Shown here piece after piece: positions 1-5,818 of a DNA stretch of 10,880 nt (position 1 is its first letter; every line of letters starts with the position of its first letter). The stretch is from assembly GCA_050743125.1 (NCBI GenBank), contig JBOGEB010000154.1, positions 1-10,880 on the forward strand. The letters run 5' to 3'. Both the position numbers and the translations under genes were made by a program. Source of the stretch: JBOGEB01 sp050743125. Lineage in GTDB: Bacteria; Actinomycetota; Nitriliruptoria; Euzebyales; Egibacteraceae. The notes beneath the pieces were generated by a model. The model did no database searches. It saw only the letters and a list, made by a program, of their open reading frames with translations, and had not been told where the DNA came from.

Positions 1-47
1 GGGTCGGCGCCCGGGTCGGCGCCCGGGTCGGCGCCCGGGTCGGCGCC
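1..47. repeat. 12-bp tandem repeat, about four copies, cut by the window edge
   Basis: The unit GGGTCGGCGCCC is repeated perfectly three times, and a fourth copy lacks only its last base. In the minus-strand gene each unit encodes Gly-Ala-Asp-Pro. More copies may lie to the left of the window. Perfect repeats of this kind vary in copy number by slippage and are easily collapsed in assembly. Confidence 0.9.
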
Positions 48-407
48 GTCGAGCGTCGAGGAGCGCGCCTGCGCAGACGCCGGGGCCTGGACGGACTCCT
101 CCGTGGGAGTACCGGCGTCAGCCGGCTCCTCGTCGGGTCCGAGGAGCCCGAGGAGCCGGGCGCGCTCGACCACCTCAGGCGGGGCGACCGCGAGCAGATC
201 GGCCAACGCATGCGCGACGGCCTCGAGATAGGCCTCGACCGCCGCGGGGTCGTATCCCGGCGAGGTGAGCGGGAAGTCGAGACGCGGAGCCTCCGCCAAG
301 GTGGGCAGCGTGTCCGCCCGAGGCCGCCGGACAGGCGGATCGTCACGCGCGAGCGCGACGATCACGACCACGAGGCCGGCGAGGCAGACGATGAACGCGA
401 CAAGCAT
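1..407 (-). CDS. Membrane-anchored protein with DivIVA-like motif and GADP repeat tail (partial, 3' end off window)
   Basis: Reading the minus strand from the ATG at 407 gives 135 open codons to the window edge with no stop. Residues 2-20 are a hydrophobic membrane segment (LVAFIVCLAGLVVVIVALA). Residues 44-68 read DFPLTSPGYDP followed by AAVEAYLEAVAHAL. This is the pattern of the DivIVA N-terminal motif, in which a Gly-Tyr-Asp turn precedes a short helix. An acidic, Pro/Ala-rich linker follows, and from residue 121 the chain is a Gly-Ala-Asp-Pro tetrapeptide repeat. In-frame alternative: ATG at 458, adding 17 residues and overlapping the folP2 start region. From memory, Mycobacterium tuberculosis has a small membrane protein with a similar motif (Rv1209) close to folP2, which fits this neighbourhood. 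A role at the cell pole or in cell-wall growth is inference only. The codon pattern and the TM-plus-motif layout make a real gene likely. Confidence 0.72.
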   Translation of the reverse strand, partial: MLVAFIVCLAGLVVVIVALARDDPPVRRPRADTLPTLAEAPRLDFPLTSPGYDPAAVEAYLEAVAHALADLLAVAPPEVVERARLLGLLGPDEEPADAGTPTEESVQAPASAQARSSTLDGADPGADPGADPGAD

Positions 408-456
408 CCCGCGCAGTATGCATGCTGGCGGCCTCGACCTGGGGGATTCTGTGGTC

Positions 457-1323
457 ATGCGCCTCGAGCTCGGTACCCGCACGTTCGACCTCGACCGCGA
501 GGTCGCGGTGATGGCGATCGTGAATCGCACCCCGGACTCGTTCTACGATCAGGGTCGGACGTTGGCGCTGCATGTCGCGCTCGACCACGCGCTCGCGCAA
601 CTGGAGGACGGCGCGGACATCATCGACATCGGCGGGGTGAAGGCCGCGCCCGGCGCTCCGGTGAGCCTGGCCGAGGAGCGTGACCGGGTCCTGCCCTTCG
701 TGGAGGCCTTCCGCCGCGTCTCGGACGCGCCGCTGTCGGTCGACACGTTCCGCGCCGAGATCGCCCGTCAGGCGCTGGAGGCTGGCGCCGACCTGGTCAA
801 CGACGTGAGCGGGATGATCGAGCCCGAGATCGCCGACGTCGTGGCCTCCCACCCGGGCGCGGCGCTCGTCGTGATGCACCCGGGCGGGCCGCCCCGGACC
901 CGCCCGTTCCGCTCGCACTACCTGCCCGACGTGACGACCGCCGTCGTCGCCGAGTGCCGCCGGCTGGCCGGCCAGGCCCGCCGCCGCGGGGTCCCCCGGG
1001 AGAAGATCGTCGTCGACCCCGGCCACGACTTCGGCAAGAACACCGCACACTCGCTGGAGCTGGTCCGCCGGCTGCCGGAGCTGTGCGCGCTCGGGTACCC
1101 GGTCCTCGTCGCGCTGTCGAACAAAGACTTCCTCGGCGAGACCTTGGGACTGCCCGTGGACCAGCGGCTGGAGGCCTCGCTCGCGGCGGCGGTCGCCTCG
1201 GTCATGCGCGGCGCGCGGATCGTCCGCGCCCACGCGGCCCGCGAGCACGTCCGCGCGCTGCGGACCGTCGAGTCCATCCTCGGCTGGCGCCCCCCAACCG
1301 TCTCCGCGCGGGGCCTCGCCTAG
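457..1323 (+). CDS. folP2: Dihydropteroate synthase-like protein, FolP2 subtype
   Basis: A 288-residue TIM-barrel protein of the pterin-binding family. Canonical FolP joins p-aminobenzoate to hydroxymethyl-dihydropterin pyrophosphate in folate synthesis. Visible motifs are VMAIVNRTPDSFYDQG (residues 18-33), SVDTF (94-98), LVNDVSG (113-119), VVDPGHDFGKN (185-195), ALSNKDF (219-225) and the C-terminal RAH (257-259). The sequence DIGGVKAAPG (57-66) replaces the usual GGES-T-RPG loop that helps bind pABA and sulfonamides. The chain ends RPPTVSARGLA, close to mycobacterial FolP2. M. leprae FolP2 was reported to lack dihydropteroate synthase activity, so the true reaction here is uncertain. The start is taken as ATG 457, with GGGGGA at 441-446 as ribosome binding site ten bases upstream; GTG 451 is the alternative. 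The gene diverges from the DivIVA-like gene. Confidence 0.93.
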   Translation: MRLELGTRTFDLDREVAVMAIVNRTPDSFYDQGRTLALHVALDHALAQLEDGADIIDIGGVKAAPGAPVSLAEERDRVLPFVEAFRRVSDAPLSVDTFRAEIARQALEAGADLVNDVSGMIEPEIADVVASHPGAALVVMHPGGPPRTRPFRSHYLPDVTTAVVAECRRLAGQARRRGVPREKIVVDPGHDFGKNTAHSLELVRRLPELCALGYPVLVALSNKDFLGETLGLPVDQRLEASLAAAVASVMRGARIVRAHAAREHVRALRTVESILGWRPPTVSARGLA

Positions 1324-1346
1324 CGCTGCTGGGTCCAGCTGGCACT

Positions 1347-1370
1347 GACTAAGCTAAACTTAGTTTAGTC
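1347..1370. promoter_or_regulatory. AT-rich palindromic operator/promoter of the toxin-antitoxin operon
   Basis: In an otherwise GC-rich region, 1347-1370 holds nested inverted repeats. GACTAA (1347-1352) pairs with TTAGTC (1365-1370). TAAACT (1355-1360) pairs with AGTTTA (1362-1367) around one central base. CTAAG (1349-1353) pairs with CTTAG (1359-1363). The block lies just upstream of the GGGAGG ribosome binding site (1373-1378) of the antitoxin gene. Type II antitoxins of the Phd/YefM class typically bind palindromes over their own promoter. This is therefore the likely autoregulatory site, with the -10 element inside it (TAGTTT at 1361-1366 is a candidate). Confidence 0.7.
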
Positions 1371-1382
1371 TTGGGAGGCGCT

Positions 1383-1631
1383 ATGGAGCAGCAGGCATCG
1401 GTCAACATCCATGAGGCCAAGACCCATCTGTCGCGCCTGGTCGAGCGCGCCGCAGCCGGTGAGGAGATCGTCATCAGCAAGGCCGGCAAGCCGATGGCCC
1501 GGCTGGTGCCGCTGGAGGCACCGGCGGTGCCGCGGAGTCGTGGGATCTGGCGCGGTCGGGTCGTCATCCACGACGACTTCGACGAGCTGCCCGACGAGCT
1601 CGTGGAGGCGTTCAGCGGAGAGGATCAGTAG
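1383..1631 (+). CDS. Type II antitoxin, Phd/YefM family
   Basis: An 82-residue antitoxin. Residues 7-44 carry the Phd/YefM DNA-binding fold: VNIHEAKTHLSRLVERAAAG, then the strand pair EEIVISKAGKPMARLVPL. The C-terminal part (about 55-82) is acidic and hydrophobic, ending DELPDELVEAFSGEDQ, as expected for the disordered tail that wraps the toxin. ATG 1383 is chosen because GGGAGG (1373-1378) lies four bases upstream; the in-frame TTG at 1371 would overlap that site. The stop codon TAG abuts the ATG of the toxin gene with no gap, indicating translational coupling. The protein is expected to neutralise the PIN toxin and, together with it, repress the operon through the palindrome at 1347-1370. 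Confidence 0.94.
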   Translation: MEQQASVNIHEAKTHLSRLVERAAAGEEIVISKAGKPMARLVPLEAPAVPRSRGIWRGRVVIHDDFDELPDELVEAFSGEDQ

Positions 1632-2012
1632 ATGCGGCTCTTGCTCGACACCCACGCGCTGCTGTGGTGGCTGGCTGACGACCCCGCCCTTTCCGCTCAA
1701 ACCGTCGAGGTCATCGCTGCCGAGGCAGACGTGTACGTCAGCGCCGTCAGCGTGTGGGAGATCGCGATCAAGCGGGCGCTCGGGAAGTTGGATGCACCTG
1801 AAGGCCTGGCTGCCGCGGTTGTCGCGAGTGGCTTCCAGCAGCTGCCGATCAGGTTTCGGCACGCAGAAGTCGCGGGTGCCCTTCCCCGCCATCACAACGA
1901 CCCGTTCGGCCGCATGCTCGTCGCGCAGGCACAGTGCGAGAGCCTCACCCTGGTCACCAGTGACGCGCGTATCACGAGCTACCAGGTAGCGGTGCTGCCC
2001 GCTTCCTGGTAG
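1632..2012 (+). CDS. vapC: PIN-domain ribonuclease toxin, VapC family
   Basis: A 126-residue PIN-domain protein whose whole length is the domain. The acidic metal-binding residues are visible: Asp6 in LLLDTHALLWW, the Glu in SVWEIAIKRALGKL (about residue 43), the Asp in HHNDPFGRMLVAQA (about residue 90) and the Asp in TSDARI (about residue 109). VapC toxins are Mg2+-dependent endoribonucleases that cut tRNA or rRNA; the target cannot be read from sequence. The HNDPFDR/HNDPFGR box and WEI motif put it in the clade commonly paired with Phd-type antitoxins, which matches the neighbour. The ATG directly follows the antitoxin stop, with GGAGAGG at 1617-1623 as possible ribosome binding site. All catalytic residues are present, so the toxin looks intact. 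Confidence 0.94.
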   Translation: MRLLLDTHALLWWLADDPALSAQTVEVIAAEADVYVSAVSVWEIAIKRALGKLDAPEGLAAAVVASGFQQLPIRFRHAEVAGALPRHHNDPFGRMLVAQAQCESLTLVTSDARITSYQVAVLPASW

Positions 2013-2044
2013 GCGAGAGGTCACGTCAAGCCCGGGCCCCAGGC

Positions 2045-2650
2045 TCACCCAGGGATCTCCAGCTCGGGCTCGCGGTCGAACGGGATCGTGGCGCAGTCCT
2101 GGCCGATCGGCGGGAGGCGCTCGTGGACCTGCCAGCCGGGCGGGCCGGCGGAAAGGCTTGCGAACTCGATCTCCAGAGTCCCGTCCCGGCGGACGATGAG
2201 GGTGAAGCGGTCGAGGCCCCGGCGCGCCGGGCCCTGCACGACGTTGCCGGCGGCGTCCCAGCGCGAGCCGGTCGCGTTCGCCCCGTACCCGCCCGAGGAC
2301 GGGCACCAGCCGACACCCTGCCGGCCGAACTCCTGCGGGAGAGGGCCGTTCGTGTTGAACGCGTAGAGCCGGCCGTTCACGAGCGCGATCCAGGCGCAGG
2401 GGTTGTTGTGGTTGAAGCAGACCCGGCGTGGACGGTCAGCGACGGCAGCGCGGACCGCGCTGTCGTCGCCCAGCGCCAACCTCGACGTCCCGGGATTCAG
2501 GCCCGAGAAGAACACCGCCGCGACCGCGACGAGCCCGGCGACGAACAGCGCGGGCACCGCGACCCGGAGGATCCGCACCCGCGGGTCCATCGTGCTGACG
2601 CCGGGACCTTGGCTGGGGACCAGCACCCTGGAACGCTCGGGCTCGTCCAC
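2045..2650 (-). CDS. Membrane-anchored protein with degenerate Rieske-like domain
   Basis: A 201-residue protein read from GTG 2650; ATG 2590 (residue 21) is an alternative start, and neither has a good ribosome binding site. Residues 28-51 form one hydrophobic anchor (VAVPALFVAGLVAVAAVFFSGL), so the rest (52-201) probably lies outside the membrane. Residues 128-149 read GSRWDAAGNVVQGPARRGLDRF. This closely matches the second half of a Rieske [2Fe-2S] domain, where CPCHGS-xFD-xxG-xV-xxGPA is usual. The first box is VCFNHNNPC (77-85) and the second begins WCPSSGG (115-121). The two Cys-x-His ligand pairs are not intact, so a Rieske-type cluster is doubtful. Cys78, Cys85, Cys116 and Cys186 could form disulfides. 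The gene converges on vapC and diverges from glyQ. The function is unknown; the fold assignment is inference from motif resemblance. Confidence 0.75.
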   Translation of the reverse strand: MDEPERSRVLVPSQGPGVSTMDPRVRILRVAVPALFVAGLVAVAAVFFSGLNPGTSRLALGDDSAVRAAVADRPRRVCFNHNNPCAWIALVNGRLYAFNTNGPLPQEFGRQGVGWCPSSGGYGANATGSRWDAAGNVVQGPARRGLDRFTLIVRRDGTLEIEFASLSAGPPGWQVHERLPPIGQDCATIPFDREPELEIPG

Positions 2651-2660
2651 CTTCCGGAGC

Positions 2661-2673
2661 CTACCGGCGGTAG
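2661..2673. promoter_or_regulatory. Palindrome between divergent genes, upstream of glyQ
   Basis: CTACCG and CGGTAG flank a single central G, making a perfect 13-bp odd palindrome. It is followed by GTATAC, in the 41-bp gap between the Rieske-like gene (minus) and glyQ (plus). It could be a regulator site or part of a shared promoter region. TATACG (2678-2683) is a possible -10 hexamer, in which case the glyQ mRNA would start almost at the ATG (leaderless). No T-box leader fits in this space. Confidence 0.35.
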
Positions 2674-2691
2674 GTGGTATACGTGTCGGTC

Positions 2692-3651
2692 ATGTATTTC
2701 CAAGAGCTCGTCGCTGCGTTGGAGTCGTACTGGTCAGAGCAGGGCTGCGCGATCGTGCAGCCGTATGACGTGGAGGTGGGGGCGGGCACGATGGCGCCGG
2801 TCACGTTCCTGCGGGCGCTCGGCCCGGAGCCGTGGAACGTCGCGTACGTGCAGCCGTCGCGGCGGCCGGCGGACGGCCGGTTCGGGGAGAACCCGAACCG
2901 GCTGTTCCAGCACCACCAGTTCCAGGTGCTCCTCAAGCCGGCGCCGAAGAACGTCCAGCAGCTCTACCTCGACTCGGTCCGGGCGTTCGGCGTCGACCCG
3001 CTGGCCCACGACCTCCGGTTCGTCGAGGACGACTGGGAGGCGCCGACGCTTGGCGCATGGGGCCTGGGCTGGGAGGTCTGGTGCGACGGCATGGAGATCA
3101 CCCAGTTCACGTACTTCCAGCAGTGCGGCGGGTTCGACTGCCGACCGGTCTCGGCTGAGCTGACGTACGGCCTGGAGCGGATCTGCATGTACCTCCAGAA
3201 CATCGACACCATCTACGACATCGAGTGGGTGGCGGGCGTGCGCTACCGGGACCTGTTCCTCGCGAACGAGATCGAGATGAGCCGGTACGCGCTGGAGGCG
3301 TCGGACCAAGACCTGCTGTTCACCCTGTTCGACGCCTACGAGCGGGAGTGCGCCCGCCTGATCGAGCTCGGTCTCGCGCTGCCGGCCTACGACTACGCGC
3401 TGAAGTGCTCGCACGTGTTCAACCTGCTCGACGCGCGCGGCGCGATCTCGGTCACCGAGCGCGCCGGGTTCATCAAGCGGGTCCGGCAGAACGCGCGGGG
3501 CTGCGCGGAGCGCTACCTCGCCACCCGGGCGGAGCTGGGCTGGCCGCTGTGCGCCTCCGGCTGGAGGGTCGGCGAGCACCCGCCGGTCCTGGAGGGCGAG
3601 CCCGCCTCGGCGTACTGGCAGCGCTGGCAAGCGCAGGGCGAGGTGGCTTGA
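2692..3651 (+). CDS. glyQ: Glycine--tRNA ligase alpha subunit
   Basis: A 319-residue catalytic subunit of the alpha2beta2 glycyl-tRNA synthetase, a class II enzyme that charges tRNA-Gly in the cytoplasm. Near-universal family signatures are present: GCAIVQPYDVEVGAGTM, then FLRALGPEPWNVAYVQPSRR, the P-A-D-G-R-F-G-E-N-P-N-R box, FVEDDWEAPTLGAWGLGWEV, GMEITQFTYFQQ, ELTYGLERI and NLLDARGAISVTER. Several stretches (FQHHQFQV, YDYALKCSHVFNLL) look closer to the Firmicutes form than to the proteobacterial one. ATG 2692 aligns with the Bacillus start (MYFQEL against MNIQDM). GTG 2683, with AGGTGG at 2672-2677, is an alternative adding three residues. The stop TGA overlaps the glyS ATG by one base, so the two subunits are cotranscribed and translationally coupled. 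Confidence 0.97.
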   Translation: MYFQELVAALESYWSEQGCAIVQPYDVEVGAGTMAPVTFLRALGPEPWNVAYVQPSRRPADGRFGENPNRLFQHHQFQVLLKPAPKNVQQLYLDSVRAFGVDPLAHDLRFVEDDWEAPTLGAWGLGWEVWCDGMEITQFTYFQQCGGFDCRPVSAELTYGLERICMYLQNIDTIYDIEWVAGVRYRDLFLANEIEMSRYALEASDQDLLFTLFDAYERECARLIELGLALPAYDYALKCSHVFNLLDARGAISVTERAGFIKRVRQNARGCAERYLATRAELGWPLCASGWRVGEHPPVLEGEPASAYWQRWQAQGEVA

Positions 3652-5720
3652 TGAGCGAGTTTCTGCTCGAGATCGGGACCGAGGAGCTGCCGGCCGGCTT
3701 CGTCGAGCCCGCCTTGAACGCGCTTCGGGACGACCTACGGGCGCGCCTGGAGGCCGCACGCCTCGGCCACGGCGGGATCGCGACCTTCGCCACCCCGCGC
3801 CGGTTGGCGCTCCTGGTCCACGACCTCGCCCCCGCCAGCGAGCCCACGACTCAGCGCCAGCTCGGCCCGTCGGTCGCGGTCGCGTTCTCACCCGGAGGCG
3901 AGCCGACCCTGGCGGCGCAGAAGTTCGCGGAGCGCCGTGGCCTGGACGTGACCGTCCTGGAGCGCGTGGAGACCGAGCGGGGCGCCTACGTCGCCGCAGT
4001 GATCGAGCAGCCCGGGAGCACCGCCGCCGAGATTCTGGCGCACGCCCTCCCGGCGGTCGTCCACGGGATCACGTTCCCGAAGTCGATGCGCTGGGGGGAC
4101 GTGGGCGTGACGTTCGCCCGACCGGTTCACTGGATCGTGGCGCTCCTGGACGGCCGAGTGATCCCCGTGACGTTCGGCGACGTCGCGAGCGGGCGGAAGA
4201 CCCGCGGGCACCGCTTCCTCGCGCCCGGGCCGATCGTCCTGGAGCAAGCGAGCGACTACCTCGGCGCGCTCCGCGACGCCCACGTCGTCGGGGACGTCGA
4301 CGAGCGGCGAGAGCTGATCCGCGAGCAGGCCGAGGCCGCCGCCGCGCGGGCGGGCGGGCGGCTGGTTGCGGATCGCAGGCTGCTCGACGAGGTCACCCAG
4401 TTGGTCGAGCTGCCGAACCCGGTGCTCGGGACGTTCGAGGAGCGCTACCTCGACCTGCCGCGCGAGGTGCTCGTCACCGAGATGCGCCACCACCAGCGCT
4501 ACTTCCCGGTCGAGGACGCGACTGGGACGCTGCTCCCCTGCTTCGTCGCGGTCTCGAACACGCCGGTCCGGGACGAGGCGCTGTCACGCCGGGGCTACGA
4601 GCGGGTCCTGCGGGCGCGGCTGTCCGACGGCCGGTTCTTCTTCGACGAGGACCGCAAGGTCCCGCTCGCCGACCGCGTGCCCGCGTTGGAGCGCGTGGTG
4701 TTCCAGCAGGAGCTCGGCTCCTACGCGGACAAGGTCGCGCGGATGCGGGCGCTTGCGCTCTGGTTGGCCGAGGCGACGGGCCGGGCCGAGCACGTCGAGG
4801 TGATCGCGCGCGCCGCCACCCTCGCGAAGGCCGACCTCGTCACCGGCATGGTCGGCGAGTTCCCCGAGCTGCAGGGCGTGATGGGCCGCGAGTACGCGCT
4901 CGCGTCCGGGGAGTCGTCCGACGTCGCGCTCGCGATCTTCGAGCACTACCTGCCTCGGGGCGCCGACGACGTCCTGCCGACCCAGGACCCCGGCGCGCTG
5001 CTCGGCGTCGCCGACCGGCTCGACTCCCTGTGCGGGATCTTCGCGATCGGCAAGGAGCCGACCGCGACCGCCGATCCCTTCGCGCTGCGCCGCGCCTGCC
5101 TCGGCGTCATCCACATCGTGCTCGACCGCTCCTGGCGGCTGTCGGTGTCCACCGCGGTCGACGAGGCGCTGCGCCTGCTCGGGCGTCCGGACGCCGAGGT
5201 GGCCGAGCGGGTCCTCCGCTTCGTCCGCGGCCGGCTCAAGGCGTTGTGGGTGCAGCGGCACCCGGCCGACGTCGTCGAGGCGGTGCTGGAGGCCGGCTGG
5301 GACGACCTCGTCGCGGCAGAGCGGCGGGTGGTGACGCTCGCCACGCTCGTCGGCCGGCCGGACTTCGTCGCGGTCGCAACGGCGTTCAAGCGGGCGGTGA
5401 ACATCGTCCGCAAGAGCGCCGCGTCCGTGCCCTCGGGCGACGCGCGGCCGGACCTGTTCGAGCACGACGCCGAGCGCGGTCTGCACGCCGCGTTCCTCGC
5501 CGCGCGCGAGCGCGTGGCCGCATGGGGGGCGCAGGACGACTTCGCCAGCGTGCTCGCCGAGATGGGCAACCTCAAGCCCGCCGTCGACCGGTTCTTCGAG
5601 CAGGTCCGGGTCATCGCCGACGACCCGGAGCTCGCCGCCAACCGCATCCGCCTCCTCGGCCAGGTCTCCGACCTGTTCGGCAGGATCGCCGACTTCTCCA
5701 AGATCCAGACCAGCACGTGA
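3651..5720 (+). CDS. glyS: Glycine--tRNA ligase beta subunit
   Basis: A 689-residue partner of GlyQ, the same length as the E. coli beta subunit. The start MSEFLLEIGTEELPAGFV is the family N-terminus. Further signatures are FPKSMRW followed by the ARPVHWIVALL strand, EVLVTEMRHHQRYF (His-His at 280-281), VFQQELGSYADKVARM, LAKADLVTGMVGEFPELQGV (about 392-411), HYLPRGADDVLPT and ADPFALRR. The C-terminal anticodon-binding DALR-type helical domain ends RIRLLGQVSDLFGRIADFSKIQ. The beta subunit carries the tRNA-binding parts and is needed for aminoacylation. The gene overlaps glyQ by one base. It ends 98 bases before the convergent copB stop, with a long palindrome in between. The reading frame is intact. 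Confidence 0.97.
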   Translation: MSEFLLEIGTEELPAGFVEPALNALRDDLRARLEAARLGHGGIATFATPRRLALLVHDLAPASEPTTQRQLGPSVAVAFSPGGEPTLAAQKFAERRGLDVTVLERVETERGAYVAAVIEQPGSTAAEILAHALPAVVHGITFPKSMRWGDVGVTFARPVHWIVALLDGRVIPVTFGDVASGRKTRGHRFLAPGPIVLEQASDYLGALRDAHVVGDVDERRELIREQAEAAAARAGGRLVADRRLLDEVTQLVELPNPVLGTFEERYLDLPREVLVTEMRHHQRYFPVEDATGTLLPCFVAVSNTPVRDEALSRRGYERVLRARLSDGRFFFDEDRKVPLADRVPALERVVFQQELGSYADKVARMRALALWLAEATGRAEHVEVIARAATLAKADLVTGMVGEFPELQGVMGREYALASGESSDVALAIFEHYLPRGADDVLPTQDPGALLGVADRLDSLCGIFAIGKEPTATADPFALRRACLGVIHIVLDRSWRLSVSTAVDEALRLLGRPDAEVAERVLRFVRGRLKALWVQRHPADVVEAVLEAGWDDLVAAERRVVTLATLVGRPDFVAVATAFKRAVNIVRKSAASVPSGDARPDLFEHDAERGLHAAFLAARERVAAWGAQDDFASVLAEMGNLKPAVDRFFEQVRVIADDPELAANRIRLLGQVSDLFGRIADFSKIQTST

Positions 5721-5775
5721 GCGTGCTGGAGCGCCGCACCAGCGCAGAGGCCGTCCCGGCGCTGCCGCCAGCGAA

Positions 5776-5815
5776 CGTGTTTGAGCATTCGCGCAGGCCG
5801 CGATTCTCAAACACG
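5776..5815. repeat. 40-bp imperfect palindrome (element A), possible two-way terminator
   Basis: CGTGTTTGAG (5776-5785) and its exact complement CTCAAACACG (5806-5815) enclose a further paired core, TCGCG (5789-5793) with CGCGA (5799-5803), leaving a five-base loop. The stem is about 17 bp with small asymmetries. It sits between the convergent ends of glyS and copB, where a bidirectional terminator would be useful, but neither side has a run of T. Its right arm and core (5795-5815, read on the minus strand) match 10429-10449 exactly over 21 bases, so it belongs to a dispersed repeat rather than being a unique hairpin. Confidence 0.75.
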
Positions 5816-5818
5816 CTC

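Noticed and set aside
1..47. CRISPR array or iteron origin at the left edge
   Set aside because: The 12-bp units are contiguous without spacers and encode Gly-Ala-Asp-Pro in an open frame with coding character on both sides.
343..1248. Long open frame antisense to folP2 (301 residues)
   Set aside because: It lies fully opposite a well-supported folP2 gene, has a His/Arg/Asp-rich composition typical of GC-rich shadow frames, and has no recognisable domain.
2013..2044. Terminator between convergent vapC and the Rieske-like gene
   Set aside because: Only a short GCCCGGGC self-complementary run is visible, with no usable stem-loop or T run.
2651..2691. T-box riboswitch upstream of glyQ
   Set aside because: The gap to the divergent gene is only about 40 bases, far too short, and no T-box or antiterminator sequence is visible.
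2123..3163. Plus-strand open frame across the Rieske-like and glyQ genes
   Set aside because: Its composition is low-complexity Arg/Ser/Gly, and it overlaps two genes with clear family motifs in other frames.
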